From contig NC_053196.1 in NCBI RefSeq assembly GCF_905163445.1, positions 10,565,501-10,629,500 on the forward strand: a stretch of 64,000 bases of DNA. The letters are read 5' to 3'. The stretch comes from Pararge aegeria (Eukaryota > Arthropoda > Insecta > Lepidoptera > Nymphalidae). The position numbers were made by a program, and so were the translations under genes. This document shows, in pieces, positions 35,854 through 46,624 of the stretch (the first letter of the stretch is position 1; every line of letters begins with the position of its first letter). A model generated the notes under the pieces. That model was not told the origin of the DNA and did no database searches. It was given only the letters and a program-made list of their open reading frames with translations.

Positions 35854-36014
35854 TGGCTTCTATGGTAGTACCGCCAATGTATGCAGATGATATAAAATGA
35901 AGAAAATCTCCAGTACGAGTTATAAATACTTTAGGGTAGGCTTTTTATAACTCTGACAACGCCTATCCTTAAGTATCATCTGCATTATGCAGTGTCGGTA
36001 CTACCATAGAAGCC
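35854..36014. mobile_element. MITE with shared core but different ends
   Basis: The ends 'ggcttctatggtagtaccg' (35855 on) and 'cggtactaccatagaagcc' (to 36014) are inverted copies of about 20 bp, with partial pairing continuing inward. The core ('gatgataaaatgaagaaaat'-like, then 'taggctttttataactct' and 'cgcctatccttaag') matches the core of the 24006 and 47992 elements, whose ends are a different sequence. Confidence 0.75.
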
Positions 36015-36019
36015 GAAAA

Positions 36020-37430
36020 GCCGGGCTTGCGTTACATTAAATATCTTTTAAAATTTGCTCCACTATTCCGAAATGTTTGTTATTTAGCACACCAAGAAAA
36101 GAGACTTAGAGATCATGACGAGTTAAATTTATCCTTTAGGTAATTGGGCCTACTCAAATTCAAGACCGCCACTGTCTGCATACCCTGTTATCCAAAGATT
36201 ACTTAGTCGCAAGTCTGAAAAAGTTATTCACTTTAGTTAACGACTATTATAACAATTAATTGATAATAATTAATTGATAAGGATGGCTTTACGTGCTCTC
36301 CGAAGCACGAGGACTGGCACCGCAAACTTCCTAACTCCAGGCTGGTACCGATTTTTTTTATGTAGTTTGGCCAGTGAAAAACGTCCAAATATGTACTAAA
36401 ACGACCATTCTTAATTTACGGAATTATAAAGATTATAAAGTTCTTGTCTCGCCTTTAAATTCCCATCACCAAAAATACTATTTAGAGTGCGGGACACTCT
36501 ATATGAATCCAACTTGCTCTACACCGGTTTTTTAATATTTTTGCAACAATACATTCGAACGGAGAATGAAATTCTATTTTCTATTCTAAATGAATGAACT
36601 TACCGCGGAACCATCTTACACTCAGAATAAGTGTCTGTGCTCAGACTATATATTATAGCAAGATAAGCGTATTGTTTTTTTTTTAATTTGTGGACTCCGC
36701 AAATAATGCCTACTTCTAACCAACATACTCGGAGATCGGACGGTTAATGTCATAACTCTTCGTTCGCTTTGTATTCAAGCAAGTAGCAATCCCCTATTTT
36801 GTCCACAGAATAGATAATAGGTACTACGTATAGCGCGTTATGCCACGTGGCAGTAAAAAAAAACATAATTAGACGCTCGATAGACCTCTAACACAATGAG
36901 ATTACATGAGGAATGATAACTGCTTAGCATTACAAAAGTGCAGTTCCGACAATGCGCAGGATGTGCGTGAACGTGTCTAAAGAATCCCTTTTTTTAATCA
37001 AACCACCATTGCGTTCCATACTGTGGTTCCTTAACTCGGTTGCTATGCCATTTCACCTGTCGCAATTGATTTATAATTTCATATAAATAAAAGCTTTTTT
37101 TAAGCTAACCTACTAAAGCTTTTTTACTGCATTCCGCCAACTTCAGCTGTTTTAATTTCTTGCTCTCTCTTTGAACAGAATATTGACCCCTTCAACTAGC
37201 AGTTAATAATAAGAGTCTAAAATCTAGAGGGGTTGTAAGATATAGTTCTATACAAGAGCGCTTTAAAAAGCTCTAAAAGCTCGTGTTATATCTATTTTTT
37301 TTGCAAAATTACACGTTCAAATCAATCTATTTTTTACCATTTTCATATTAGATTTTTTTATTTGATATAAAATTTAATGTCTGTAATACATAAATCAAAG
37401 AACAATATTTATTTTAAATTTTAATAAAAC
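36020..37430. other. non-coding stretch
   Basis: At 36285-36360 the 'ggatggctttacgtgctctc', 'cgaagcacgaggactggc' and 'aactccaggctggtaccg' blocks form a short repeat relic related to pieces near 42120 and 59080. Nothing else is supported. Confidence 0.4.
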
Positions 37431-37432
37431 CT

Positions 37433-37675
37433 TTAGCGTAGGAAGTAAAAAAAAATTATATCTGGCTGGACAGAAAGGGCGTCGTAAAAAATGTATTCGA
37501 ATTTCAAATTCAAATTAGCAATCGGCATCGCGTAGATCGTTTGGAGTTTTGCGAGCGTTGGCTTCGTGCACGGACAATGCGGAGGAGTCGTCGTTAAATC
37601 TCCGGTTTCCGCAGAAACTGGCGACGGATTTAAAATGAGAACAAGAAGTAAGAACAGGACATGGTATAGAGACAT
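37433..37675 (-). CDS. possible small secreted peptide or first exon
   Basis: The minus-strand ORF from 37675 encodes 80 codons. Residues 1-22, MSLYHVLFLLLVLILNPSPV then SA, form a textbook signal peptide with a likely cut after VSA. Residues 23-50 have Thr/Pro and a C-P-C motif ('HCPCTKPTLAKLQ'). The stretch coding for residues 20-45 is richer in G+C than its surroundings. The last 30 residues look like AT-rich noise, so a splice donor inside the ORF, or a truncated product, is possible, but no strong donor was found. No family is recognised. A hydrophobic start of this kind can also occur by chance. It is not needed for ham, a nuclear protein. Confidence 0.25.
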   Translation of the reverse strand: MSLYHVLFLLLVLILNPSPVSAETGDLTTTPPHCPCTKPTLAKLQTIYAMPIANLNLKFEYIFYDALSVQPDIIFFYFLR

Positions 37676-37699
37676 TTCACGATGTTAATAAGGAAGGTT

Positions 37700-39340
37700 G
37701 AAAACGCATTACTAAAATCCTTCGTTTAATAAATGTCGGTGAATAGAAAACAGCTGTTTTGTTAATTTAGTTCTTAGCATATTTGACCTTGGCTCATGTA
37801 GTCCTGAGTTCGACTTCTGGGATAGACTAAAATAGTTAGATTATTAAAATACGAAAACTTTGAGCACCAGCCCGCAATTTTTTTTTCGCCAGTCAGAAAT
37901 TTAAACGACAAACGACACTAAATTAAATTGCTGTAGGTACTAAACTAAAATAAAAGTTCAACGTTTTCGACCCATGTTTGAATCGAAGCATATTCAGTGA
38001 TAACATTTGGTCATAAAAGGGATGCACTAATTCTTAACTATGATAAAAAAGATATTCGTCTGCTAAAGAAAATTAGTATTTTAAAACAGAACAGACTATG
38101 TCCGAGGACCTCACGGCAAGTCGATTTCACGTGTTAGTTACGGGCACTGACAATAACCCCAACTTACCGCCTCTGTCACAAAGTTCACAGGCCGAACATC
38201 ATAAAATTATTAACTCAATACCACAATGACACTCATTATAATAAACAAGAACCTTTATTCACTGGTAATAAGGGCCAAAATGGCGTATATATATTGGAAA
38301 TTTAAGCAGGCGTGCAAACTGCATGCCTCATCGGACATACATTTGCAAAATAGGTATTCATTTGAGTTTTGACGACCGAGAGCGTTTCGTTGAAAGCGAA
38401 ACTTTCTAATAATAAAATATCTAATTGTCGCCCTTGAATGTTTAGGTTTACGGTGTTTATTCATAAAAGTTTATAGATATATACGAACTATTTTAGCTGA
38501 TTGCCTAAATCAACCTAATATATATTTGTTGATAGCAATTATTAAAAAAAACGTCCGCGTCATAAACAAGAACTGTTTTTTTTTACTTTTAAATGGCAGC
38601 ATACTCTTTCATCTCTAGATACACAAACTTATCGAAATGAAACTTTAGTAAATATATAAATATTTTAATAGATAATATTGCAATTTATATGTATAGGTAT
38701 ATAAGATGATAAGATAAGATAGTTGTGCCACTCGGGAAAAAAAATATTCCTTGATTTTTTTAACGCAAAACGCTTGTCTTGTGTTCTACACAAACCAAGT
38801 TTCAATAAGATCTGGCTATAAGAACTTTTTATGTTGAATATTATATTTTAGATATAACTCTATATATATATATATATATTATATTTCCCTATTTGCATCA
38901 CGCGTGAAGTTATAACGATGCGCTCTATATTACATCTTCAATATTCATTATAATCCTTAACGTATCCCTGACCAGAACAGTAAAGGCAATAAAGCCATAT
39001 TATAACTGGGCACCTGAGAACCACAATTGGGTTGAAAACTTTCGCATCTTCATGATTTAAACAAACCCTTAACGACTTAAGCTGTATCTAATAAGAAATA
39101 CAAACAATCTTCAGAGAACGGGCGGCGCCCGCCAAACGCTGGCACCTCCATTTTGCCACAGATAAAATGCGAAGATTACAGTCTGTCATATTTTTGGGTC
39201 CTTTCCGAGGTTGTTTCGCACACCCTTAACAGAATTAGATAGCGCTGGATTGACTTAACAAAAACTTAAAACACGTTTAGAGGTTTATGGTGGTGTTTGT
39301 TGTTTTAATTTATACCTGATAACATTTATTTCATCATCAT
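37700..39340. other. non-coding stretch, AT-rich
   Basis: An (at)n run lies at 38861-38880. No exon, tRNA or clear repeat family was found. The ORF at 38255-38464 has no support. Confidence 0.4.
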
Positions 39341-39341
39341 C

Positions 39342-39384
39342 TATATATATATATATATATAACAAGTTAAACAAATTGTATATA

Positions 39385-39425
<41 letters not shown>
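39342..39425. repeat. (ta)n microsatellite in two blocks
   Basis: Two (ta)n runs (39342-39361 and 39379-39417) are separated by a short unique piece, followed by 'gtatgtatata'. They would form a cruciform-prone AT tract. Confidence 0.9.
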
Positions 39426-39489
39426 ATACTATTATTTTCTTCACCGTTGAAGCAAGTGTTATTTTAATAGCTTAAAACGCGATTAACTT

Positions 39490-39577
39490 AGAAAAGTTAG
39501 AGGTGCGTGCCGGGATTCGAACTCTCGCCACCGAAGTTAAAGTCGAAGTCCTACCCACTGGGCTATCACCGCGCTAT
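39490..39577 (-). repeat. tRNA-like head of SINE family A
   Basis: The minus strand reads 'tagcgcggtgatagcccagt', 'gggtaggacttcg', then a B-box-like 'gagttcgaatcccggcacg' and 'cacctctaacttttc'. This is the same head as at 60524. It lacks the tRNA acceptor stem and is not a tRNA gene. Confidence 0.75.
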
Positions 39578-40087
39578 TTATTTAACGATAAGACGATGTT
39601 TATTTAAATATAAAAACTTTTGTTGCTTCTTATTTCTTAAGTTTGTTACCAAAATCCAAAGTTAGGTTAGGTTAGAACATAAATATAACAAATTGCGCCT
39701 ATCCAAAGATTACGGATTAATATTAGATTGATTCTTGATATTCGATGTTTTCATATTATCTTATGACATATTTAAAACACCAGCAGTTCCCTGCGACTTC
39801 TTCCACATTCAACTTTTAATATAGTTAAGTAGTAATAAGTTACCTTGGCCAACGAATTAGTTTGGACATCCAATGCTGCAAGCATCTTAGGAACTGTGCT
39901 TAGCTGCGGTGGTTTTAAAGACGTTTTAGACTTTATTTAGTTTTAAATAGTTAATTTTAGGTTATATTTATAAAACAATTATTTTAAAGAATATAAATAA
40001 ATTTTTAGATATGTTATATAGTTAAGTTAATTGTATTATTACAAACTTTGATCCGCTATTCTATACCTTTACCATACTTAGCAGTAG

Positions 40088-40358
40088 TAGAGCTGTTTTT
40101 GATAGAGCTCATCTGGGAAAGTAGGTACTGCCGCTATGCTTATTTCTGCCGCCGAGCAGCATTTGATGCAATGCTGTGTTCCGGTCTCAAGAGCGTAGTT
40201 GCCAGTGTAATAACTGGCATATGAGGCTTAACACTCACGCCTCAGGATGAAGGACACTGAACTGTTTCTGGACGTGTTCCTTACATGGCCTGCCCAGTGT
40301 TGCTCTGTTTATTCTATGGTTCTCCACTTACCATCAGGTGAGCCATCTGCTTGGTATG
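40088..40358 (+). repeat. dispersed element D, long copy
   Basis: The order is 'gatagagctcatctgggaaa', 'tgccgctatgcttatttctg', 'ccgccgagcagca', 'gctgtgttccggtctcaaga', 'ataactggcatatgaggc', 'gcccagtgttgctctg' and 'cttaccatcaggtgagccat', ending in 'tgcttggt'. Other copies lie at 34366 (-), 52347, 54535 (-) and 55828. It is probably a non-LTR 3' end or SINE and does not code. Confidence 0.7.
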
Positions 40359-40554
40359 TCTAATGTTACTTTTAAAAAAACACCTACAATATAACCAGCA
40401 GCATTGGGCCAACGGTAGATGAAGTATCATTAATAAATAAAGAAGAAATAATTTGAACGTTAGAAGCAAAAATACACTTGCGGTGCACAACACTAGACTA
40501 CACAAAATAAGCAAATTAATTTAAAGGAAGTTGTATACAGTTATACATAACGTA

Positions 40555-40945
40555 TAAATAAATTATCGGTTGATATCTTTGGGATGTCTCTAAAAAGTTC
40601 AAAGTTTGTATTAAGCGAAAGCTTATAGAAAAGTATAGTATAGAGGAACATAAACGATAATAAAGCTTGGGTGTGAACTATCTCTCTAACCAGGTTGCTT
40701 CTTAAATATTTTCAAATGACAATGTTAGATAGTGATAACAAAAATAACACCCGGCTCAGTTTGTTGTGGGCTTCTTCATTGACCCAGGCGAATTTGGAAC
40801 CCTCGTAGCTTTTGTTTTAAATTTACGAACAGTTATCGCCATCATTACTCACTACTATACAAATATTGTATGTAATCAACGCATCAAAAGTGCTATCAAT
40901 GTGCCTATTTGAATAAAGAATTATTTGACTTTGACTTTGACTTTT
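40555..40945 (+). repeat. LINE 3' end, family E, with (ctttga)n tail
   Basis: It aligns by eye with 4319-4886 in reverse: 'gggatgtctctaaaaagttc', 'gcttatagaaaagt', 'gtgtgaactatctctctaac', 'cggctcagtttgttgtgggc' and 'gcatcaaaagtgct'. It ends 'ttgaataaagaattatttga' with a 'ctttgactttgacttt' tail typical of jockey-like LINEs. Confidence 0.75.
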
Positions 40946-41129
40946 AGGTGGCTCATAGAGATCGTAGTTTCATTGAGTGTAACCTATACCTTTGCTCAAG
41001 AACTAGGCTACCAAACGCATTAGAGATTAGTCAAATACGAACGGAACTTCACGCGGTAAAATAAATAAACAGTTAAACAAATTGTTGTGCTTTTTATAAA
41101 TCCCTATCCCTACTATACATTTATAATAT

Positions 41130-41415
41130 ACTAGCTGTTGCCCGCGACTTCGTCTGCGTTTGATTTTGTTTTTAAAGTATTCAGTATCGCTAAGCCTTAA
41201 ATGAGTATATACATATAACATGTGACTGTCAATTAATTATAGACAAATAATTTGCAATAAAATAAAATTGTGACTTTACTTAAAGATCTAAGCTATCCTA
41301 TCTCTTAAGTTGGACCAGACTGCTTACGGTGTGCCAATTTAATTTAAAATCGGTTCAGTAGTTTAGGAGTCCATCGCTGACAAACATCGTGACAGGAGAT
41401 TTATATATATTAAGA
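41130..41415 (+). repeat. short interspersed element H, variant a
   Basis: It starts 'ctagctgttgcccgcgactt' and ends 'atttatatatattaaga', nearly identical to 6520-6812. It abuts the reversed variant-b copy at 41416. Confidence 0.8.
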
Positions 41416-41760
41416 TAAATGTCAATGTAAGTTTCTTTGTTACGCTTTCACGCAAAAACTACTGAACCAATCCTCATGAAACTTTGTACACATATTTTTG
41501 GAAGTGTTAGAAGTAATATAGAATACTTTTTTATTCCGATATTAAGCTCGGTTCCTTTGGGAGAGGGGATGAAAGTGTTTGATGATTTTACACCATAACT
41601 CCGACAAATTATAACCGATTTAAATAATTATTTTTGTACTAAATAGGTTATAATATGAGTTTAATTTTGTCCAAATTTTGTGTAGATCAGATGAATGTGG
41701 TTGAAGATAGAGGACAGAACTCCTCAGCAGACAGCAGCAAACCCCTCATTTAAGGAACTC
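41416..41760 (-). repeat. short interspersed element H, variant b, body only
   Basis: Read on the minus strand from 41760, it contains 'cttaaatgaggggtttgctg', 'tgtcctctatcttcaaccac', 'ctcccaaaggaaccgagctt', 'atgtgtacaaagtttcatga' and 'gcgtgaaagcgtaac'. It matches the body of the copy at 51898-52330. The shared 'gcccgcgacttcg' head is missing. Confidence 0.75.
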
Positions 41761-41805
41761 TTTTAATACCTTTCACCTATTAGAGATAAGGGCTGTGGCC
41801 CGCAA

Positions 41806-41884
41806 TGTGACATTAATATAACAACTTCATAATGATGATGCTTGTCACTAAAAAAATATCTCCTTTAAGTAATATCTACCTAGA
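41806..41884 (+). repeat. 79-bp direct repeat, copy 1
   Basis: Starting 'tgtgacattaatataacaac' and ending 'taatatctacctaga', it matches 43151-43229 in the same orientation with 6 differences in 79 bases and no gaps. Confidence 0.85.
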
Positions 41885-42221
41885 GATAATCTTATTAATA
41901 CGTTTTTTACCATTACGTTTTCAGACTTAAAACTTAAGTATGATTTACAAATGTATAGATTAATGTGAAAAAGGCTTTATATACGCAACTCTGTGGGCCT
42001 TGTATCTTATAGCGAGTGTAGAGTTAAGATCCACTATTCTACTTTAATGTGGGTTGGCGGGGTTAGGTAACGAAATTTAAAATAAAAACAATTATTATTG
42101 GGGTTTGTTTATAATGGTTGGGCCGACGGCTTAATGTGCTATCTAGTATGTCCTAGCTAGTTTACTTAAGTGTCGAAGTTGAATAAAGTTTATTATTATT
42201 ATTATTACTATTAGGTATACT

Positions 42222-42430
42222 AGCGGACCCGCGCGACTTCGTCCGCGAATGAGTCGACTTAAAAATATAGTCGTATGTCCAATATCAATGATTCTTAGAT
42301 TCCAATATAAATAATTCCTAGCTAGATCGATTTATCGCCCCCTGTTGAAACCCCCTGTACCTATTCTAAATTTCAAGAAAATCGTTGGAGCCGATTCCGA
42401 GATTCCAATTATATATAGGTATACAAGAAT
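42222..42430 (+). repeat. H-like element, 'gacccgcgcgacttcgtccg' head
   Basis: The head 'cgcgcgacttcgtccgcgaa' is followed by 'aatttcaagaaaatcgttgg' and 'agccgattccgagattc', a well-known lepidopteran non-LTR tail pattern, ending near 'atatataggtatacaagaat'. A (tta)n tail of a neighbouring element lies at 42190-42212. Confidence 0.6.
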
Positions 42431-42672
42431 TTCTCGTTTAAAGATATAAGATATCGAGATTTACTCTCACGCCCGAGTACAAAATAAATATATAAATACA
42501 GTCAATTATTATTATTTTTATTATCTTAGACCAATAGGTAAGATAAAAGTCAAAATAAAATCTCCTGTGGTAAGATTACCGAGTTTGATAGGTATGTTTT
42601 TCACTAACTACACTGTGCAGACTCTACGTCAAAGACAAGCCAAAGTCACCTAGGTAGCCACACGGTATATAT

Positions 42673-42708
42673 ATATTTTTTACCAATGTATACATTGGTA
42701 AAAAATAT
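42673..42708. repeat. perfect 36-bp palindrome, no loop
   Basis: The half-site 'atatttttaccaatgtat'-like sequence (42673-42690) is followed immediately by its exact reverse complement, centred on 'gtatac' at 42690/42691. The inner 20 bp carry 'accaatg' and 'cattggt', so this is not an AT run. It may be a fold-back end of an element or a dimeric protein-binding site. Confidence 0.85.
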
Positions 42709-43150
42709 GTGTATAATTTTTATTTTAAAATAATACGGTTTATTTTTCATAAACGGAGCAAAAACGCATTTTTTTCAGATCTTTTGGAGCTGAACTCTAA
42801 ATGAGGTGCCATCTTTTGTTCACACTTTTGTAAATAACCCCCCATATCCTCGTATTTCAAATGCAATTTTCATAGCTAACCAAAAACTTTACGTTTTGAT
42901 AAGTTCCTACAAAAAAAACGGCCTTAGACATTAATTTAAATAATTAAAATTATTTAGTTAGGTACCGAATATATTTAGTAAGGATAATGGCAATATATAA
43001 ACTCTACTATTAATATAATGTTGAATGGTATCCTTAGCAATACTTCGCTTTGCGAAGCTAAAAATAATTTATCTAAAATAATATTTGATCTCCAACCCAC
43101 TTTAAAACAGGGTGGTGGGTTTAAGCTCTTTAAATACTTTTCTAGTATGA

Positions 43151-43229
43151 TGTGACATTAAAAAAACAACCTCATAATGATGATGCTACTCACTAAAAAA
43201 ATATATCCTTTAAGTAATATCTACCTAGA
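43151..43229 (+). repeat. 79-bp direct repeat, copy 2
   Basis: Same-strand partner of 41806-41884, displaced by 1345 bp. The sequences flanking the two copies are different. Confidence 0.85.
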
Positions 43230-43734
43230 TTATAATTAAATTCGATTATTAATTAGATTATTGCTTTATCATAATAGAAATCTGTTCAACTAGATAATTT
43301 AATTATTATATTTCCTTTTACCATACGAGGACACATTATTTGTTTATTAATATTAGATAATAAAATAAAATATCTTATCTCCGAAGTTAGATTAACGATT
43401 CCTCATTAACAATAAAATCTGATATAAAAAATAAACAAATAGTTCTGCCAAGCTTACCGGACATCTTCATTTTCAAATATCAAGCAATTTTCTTACAGCA
43501 TTCTAGATTGTCTATAGGTCCATGAACACAACGGATAGTTTCCATAAACTATTTGAATTAATTAAAGTCACTGTTAATTTTATAATTAAAACATATTTTT
43601 CTTTATAGCGGCAATAAATGAGTATTTAATAGTTACTCAATCAAAAATCACCTAAGAACACACAGAACACAATTAAAATTAAAAAAAAACTCATAAGTTC
43701 ACGATTCGAATAAGGAATTGTCTTTAGTGATGTG

Positions 43735-43990
43735 TACACATGTAACGTCTGGTACGCACGATTTGAACGATTCGACGTCGATAGTGCAGTGCCGTCGGTA
43801 ATCGCAAGATATGTGCGACGGCCGCGACGAACGCTCCCAGAGTAACGAGAGGAGGCGAGAGCTCATCCCTAGAATCCCGAATCATACCCTCGCCCGGGCC
43901 GCCCTTTCCCCTCACACCCCGCCTTGTCTTTGTACCGCACCCCTCTCTTTCATACGAGTTTCGGGGACGCTTATACAAGGTTATCTGAAA
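43735..43990. promoter_or_regulatory. G+C-rich patch, possible promoter or 5' exon
   Basis: About 250 bp of G+C-rich sequence ('gtgcgacggccgcgacgaac', 'cctcgcccgggccgcccttt') lies in AT-rich DNA. ORFs on both strands (84 and 63 codons) follow from composition and show no domain. It lies on the 5' side of ham exon a, so a ham promoter or non-coding first exon is plausible. No TATA or clear initiator decides a direction. Confidence 0.3.
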
Positions 43991-44754
43991 ACATTGATGT
44001 GAATATTTTACTCCGATTTTTTTTCACGCTAATATTTCTTCTCTCACTTTATTACACTGTAGGTGTTTATCCATTCTTTCCTACAAACTGAATGGGCTGT
44101 TTTCGATCCTTTGTACACAGGAGCTTTGCTAATGGTTACGATATCAAAATGTTTGCTTTTCTTATGTATCGTATCGATGACGCAGCCGTACTTCTATAAC
44201 TATGATTTACATCGATAACGTTGAAACAATGGCACTAGAGTTATCGGCTTCGCTTATAAGAATTCCAGGTAACGACATTCGATCTTTTTGTTTCAGTTCA
44301 AACGAGCTTCCTTCTTTATTCATACGCGATAAAAGTAAGTTATGATCGTCCCTACTTGAAATGTATTAAAACAAGTAACAAAACGTATCTATTCATTAAA
44401 AATACCTACCTTTTAAAAACCACTATTTTTTGTAACGTACGACGAATTGAAAACCAATCGCTACTTATTTACATAAATTTCTCAACCAATGAACGGAATT
44501 GATTACCTCATTGAGACATTAAAATTTAACTACAAAAAGGTTCAAAGATCATTTGCGCTAATGTAAATTGAATACGAAATAATAAAATCATAGTCTTAAA
44601 GACATTTTAAAATTTAAATTGGAATCATTTTGAATTTGGAACATCGTAGCGTCGGCTAGACTTGTGGACGGTGGAAATTTGATGTTTTCAGCATTGCATT
44701 ACACCTTCTGAAAATAGCTAGTGTGGAAAGTGAGACGGCAGATAACTAGATAAC

Positions 44755-44915
44755 GTTTGAGATCAGCGCCCGGGTTAGCGATTGGTCGGTGGCGGCAGTG
44801 GGCGGGGCCGGCGACGGATGCACCAATGGGATGTTCCTTATTATCTGCGTCTTTGTCTGTCAGCGGAGTCTGCGGGCACAGGTGCCTCGCATCAGACAAC
44901 GGATTGACTTTCCCA
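44755..44915. promoter_or_regulatory. promoter-like segment with CCAAT and GC boxes
   Basis: Within 60 bp it contains 'gcgattggtcgg' (inverted CCAAT) near 44778, the GC box 'gtgggcggggccgg' near 44798, and 'caccaatggga' near 44820. GATA-like 'agataactagataacg' flanks it at 44740. Both CCAAT boxes flank the GC box, an arrangement seen in eukaryotic promoters. The ORFs on both strands (66 and 60 codons) show no domain. Candidate upstream promoter of ham or of a divergent unit. Confidence 0.4.
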
Positions 44916-45231
44916 CTTTTCCCAGTTATTGATATGTAGGTAGGTATATGTCTCTAATAGTATTGAAGGCATACTTAGATTCTATATATGGTTAGAGGTC
45001 GGGATCGGTTTTGATAAAAGATTTGTAAGTATTATCTAGCTGATCGTAGACTACCGCAAGGACCGCAAATTACAAAACGGTGCTAAAACTAAAAACCTAT
45101 CATCATGGTTTTTATATTTCGCTTAGGTAGGTATTTCATTTATCGCACACCCAACTTTACGATGTTGCTCCATATCTCCGTGAAATCTTAGCTGGTGTAA
45201 ATCTATATTTTCATTTAAATGTGGTTTTTTA

Positions 45232-45468
45232 TGACGGCAGATTGGCGCAGTGGGCGGCGACCCTACTTTCTGGGTCTAAGGCCGTGGCCGTGGAAAATGC
45301 GTGTGTGATGAACATAAATGATTTCCAGTGTCTGGTTGTTTATTTGTATATTATAAGTATTTATTTATGAAATATTCATCAGGTATCTTAGTACCCATAA
45401 CACAAGCTACGCTTATTTTTAGGCTAGTTGGCGATGTATGTATTGTCGTAGTATATTTATTAATTTAT
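45232..45468 (+). repeat. tRNA-headed SINE, family B
   Basis: It starts 'ggcagattggcgcagtgggc', then 'gcgaccctactttctgggtc', 'cagtgtctggttgtttattt', 'tcttagtacccataacacaa', 'gctacgcttatttttaggct' and 'gtattgtcgtagtatattta'. A poly-A run follows at 45471. Other copies are at 48176, 54952 (-), 56145 (-) and 60063. Confidence 0.85.
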
Positions 45469-45474
45469 TAAAAA

Positions 45475-46305
45475 AAAAAAACAAAAAAAAATTATTAGGT
45501 CCCACTAAAAAGTAAGGCGAATCTGATGTAAGTAGAAAGAGTCTATTCGTATTTGGTTTTTTATTCCACTACATATTCAGAGAGAAATTTATAACTCAGT
45601 CTGAGATAGTAGTGCGCATGACCTCTAATCAGTTAATCATGTCTCAATTTACGCAATTGATATTTAAATATGCTACACATGTTTCAATATGAATTGCGTT
45701 CCTATATATTTGGGACTAAATATGTACCCGGTAGCCGGGGTAACGGCTCTTTTTATTTATTTCAGGCAATAGGTAATCCAACGGGCACGCCAGGTTAACA
45801 AAACGTGTCATCCAATTAGTATAACTCGTAAAGGTGACAAACAGAATCGATTTGCACAGACACGTCACATAATAATCGGTTTTAATCAATTCAATAGGTA
45901 ATCGACAGGTACCAACCATTATCGTCGTTTACTTATAAATAAAACCAAAATTTTCTACAACAGTAAATTTCTATAAGTAGGTACAATTGAAAAAGTATTT
46001 TAAATGTTGTGTTAACTTTTTGGTGGTTATTTTTACAAAATTTCTGTATGTAGAGTTGTAAGTACCTACCTATTTGATCTGAGGATTTTAAATTCAGTTC
46101 CTAGATAGTACGACTTTGGGAGTTCAAAGTTATTGTTTATCTTTCTCTCGTACCTCGAAGAGTATTTAAATTAATGACAGAGATGGACTATTAATTATTC
46201 ATCCTACTCAATTATGGATAGAATATAATTACGCGTACTTTTTATTTATTTATTTAATCATTATAATATCATTCTAATGTTTAGATATGACAGCATATCA
46301 GAATA
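45475..46305. other. non-coding stretch
   Basis: No gene or recognised repeat family. The ORF at 45716-45919 is not supported. Confidence 0.4.
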
Positions 46306-46309
46306 TAAT

Positions 46310-46620
46310 TTTTACCAACCCTCTGGTGTCGTACGAGGCGACTAAGGAATTATAAAGGAGAACGCGCAGCAGCGTCCATCTGCTACCACTCCAATTAGTG
46401 GCGTGCACTTCATACATGCACAAAAGCACTATAAACCCAAAAATTCTTGTATAACTCATAAAGGGGAAGGATTTAGCAATTTTATTTTTGATTTTCCATC
46501 TTCTATTTTTATGCATAACCTGGTCAAAAACCCTGTGCACGCCACTGACTATAATCTACTGCCACCAGCCCTTATAATTTTCCCCAATGCCTTATAATTC
46601 TCGCCACGAATAACAGCCTC
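46310..46620 (-). repeat. dispersed element F, minus copy, split by a MITE
   Basis: On the minus strand the outer parts read as element F: right part '...gctggtggcagtagattat' (46549-46575) and left part 'gtagcagatggacgctgctg', 'cgccctcgtacgac'-like (46310-46395). The MITE at 46397-46546 lies between them. Confidence 0.6.
46397..46546. mobile_element. MITE, 'agtggcgtgcac' family, inserted in element F
   Basis: The inverted ends 'agtggcgtgcac' (46397 on) and 'gtgcacgccact' (to 46546) are exact. The interior has 'ataactcataaaggggaagg'. Overlapping ORFs on both strands are chance. Confidence 0.75.
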
Positions 46621-46624
46621 GGGA

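Noticed and set aside
41806..43229. LTR retrotransposon with 79-bp LTRs
   Set aside because: The repeats do not start TG...CA in a convincing way, and there is no primer-binding site, polypurine tract or gag/pol between them.
44699..44939. 66- and 60-codon ORFs as the missing first ham exon
   Set aside because: The only donor-like site found ends in phase 0, while exon a requires phase 1, and there is no similarity to PRDM N-termini.
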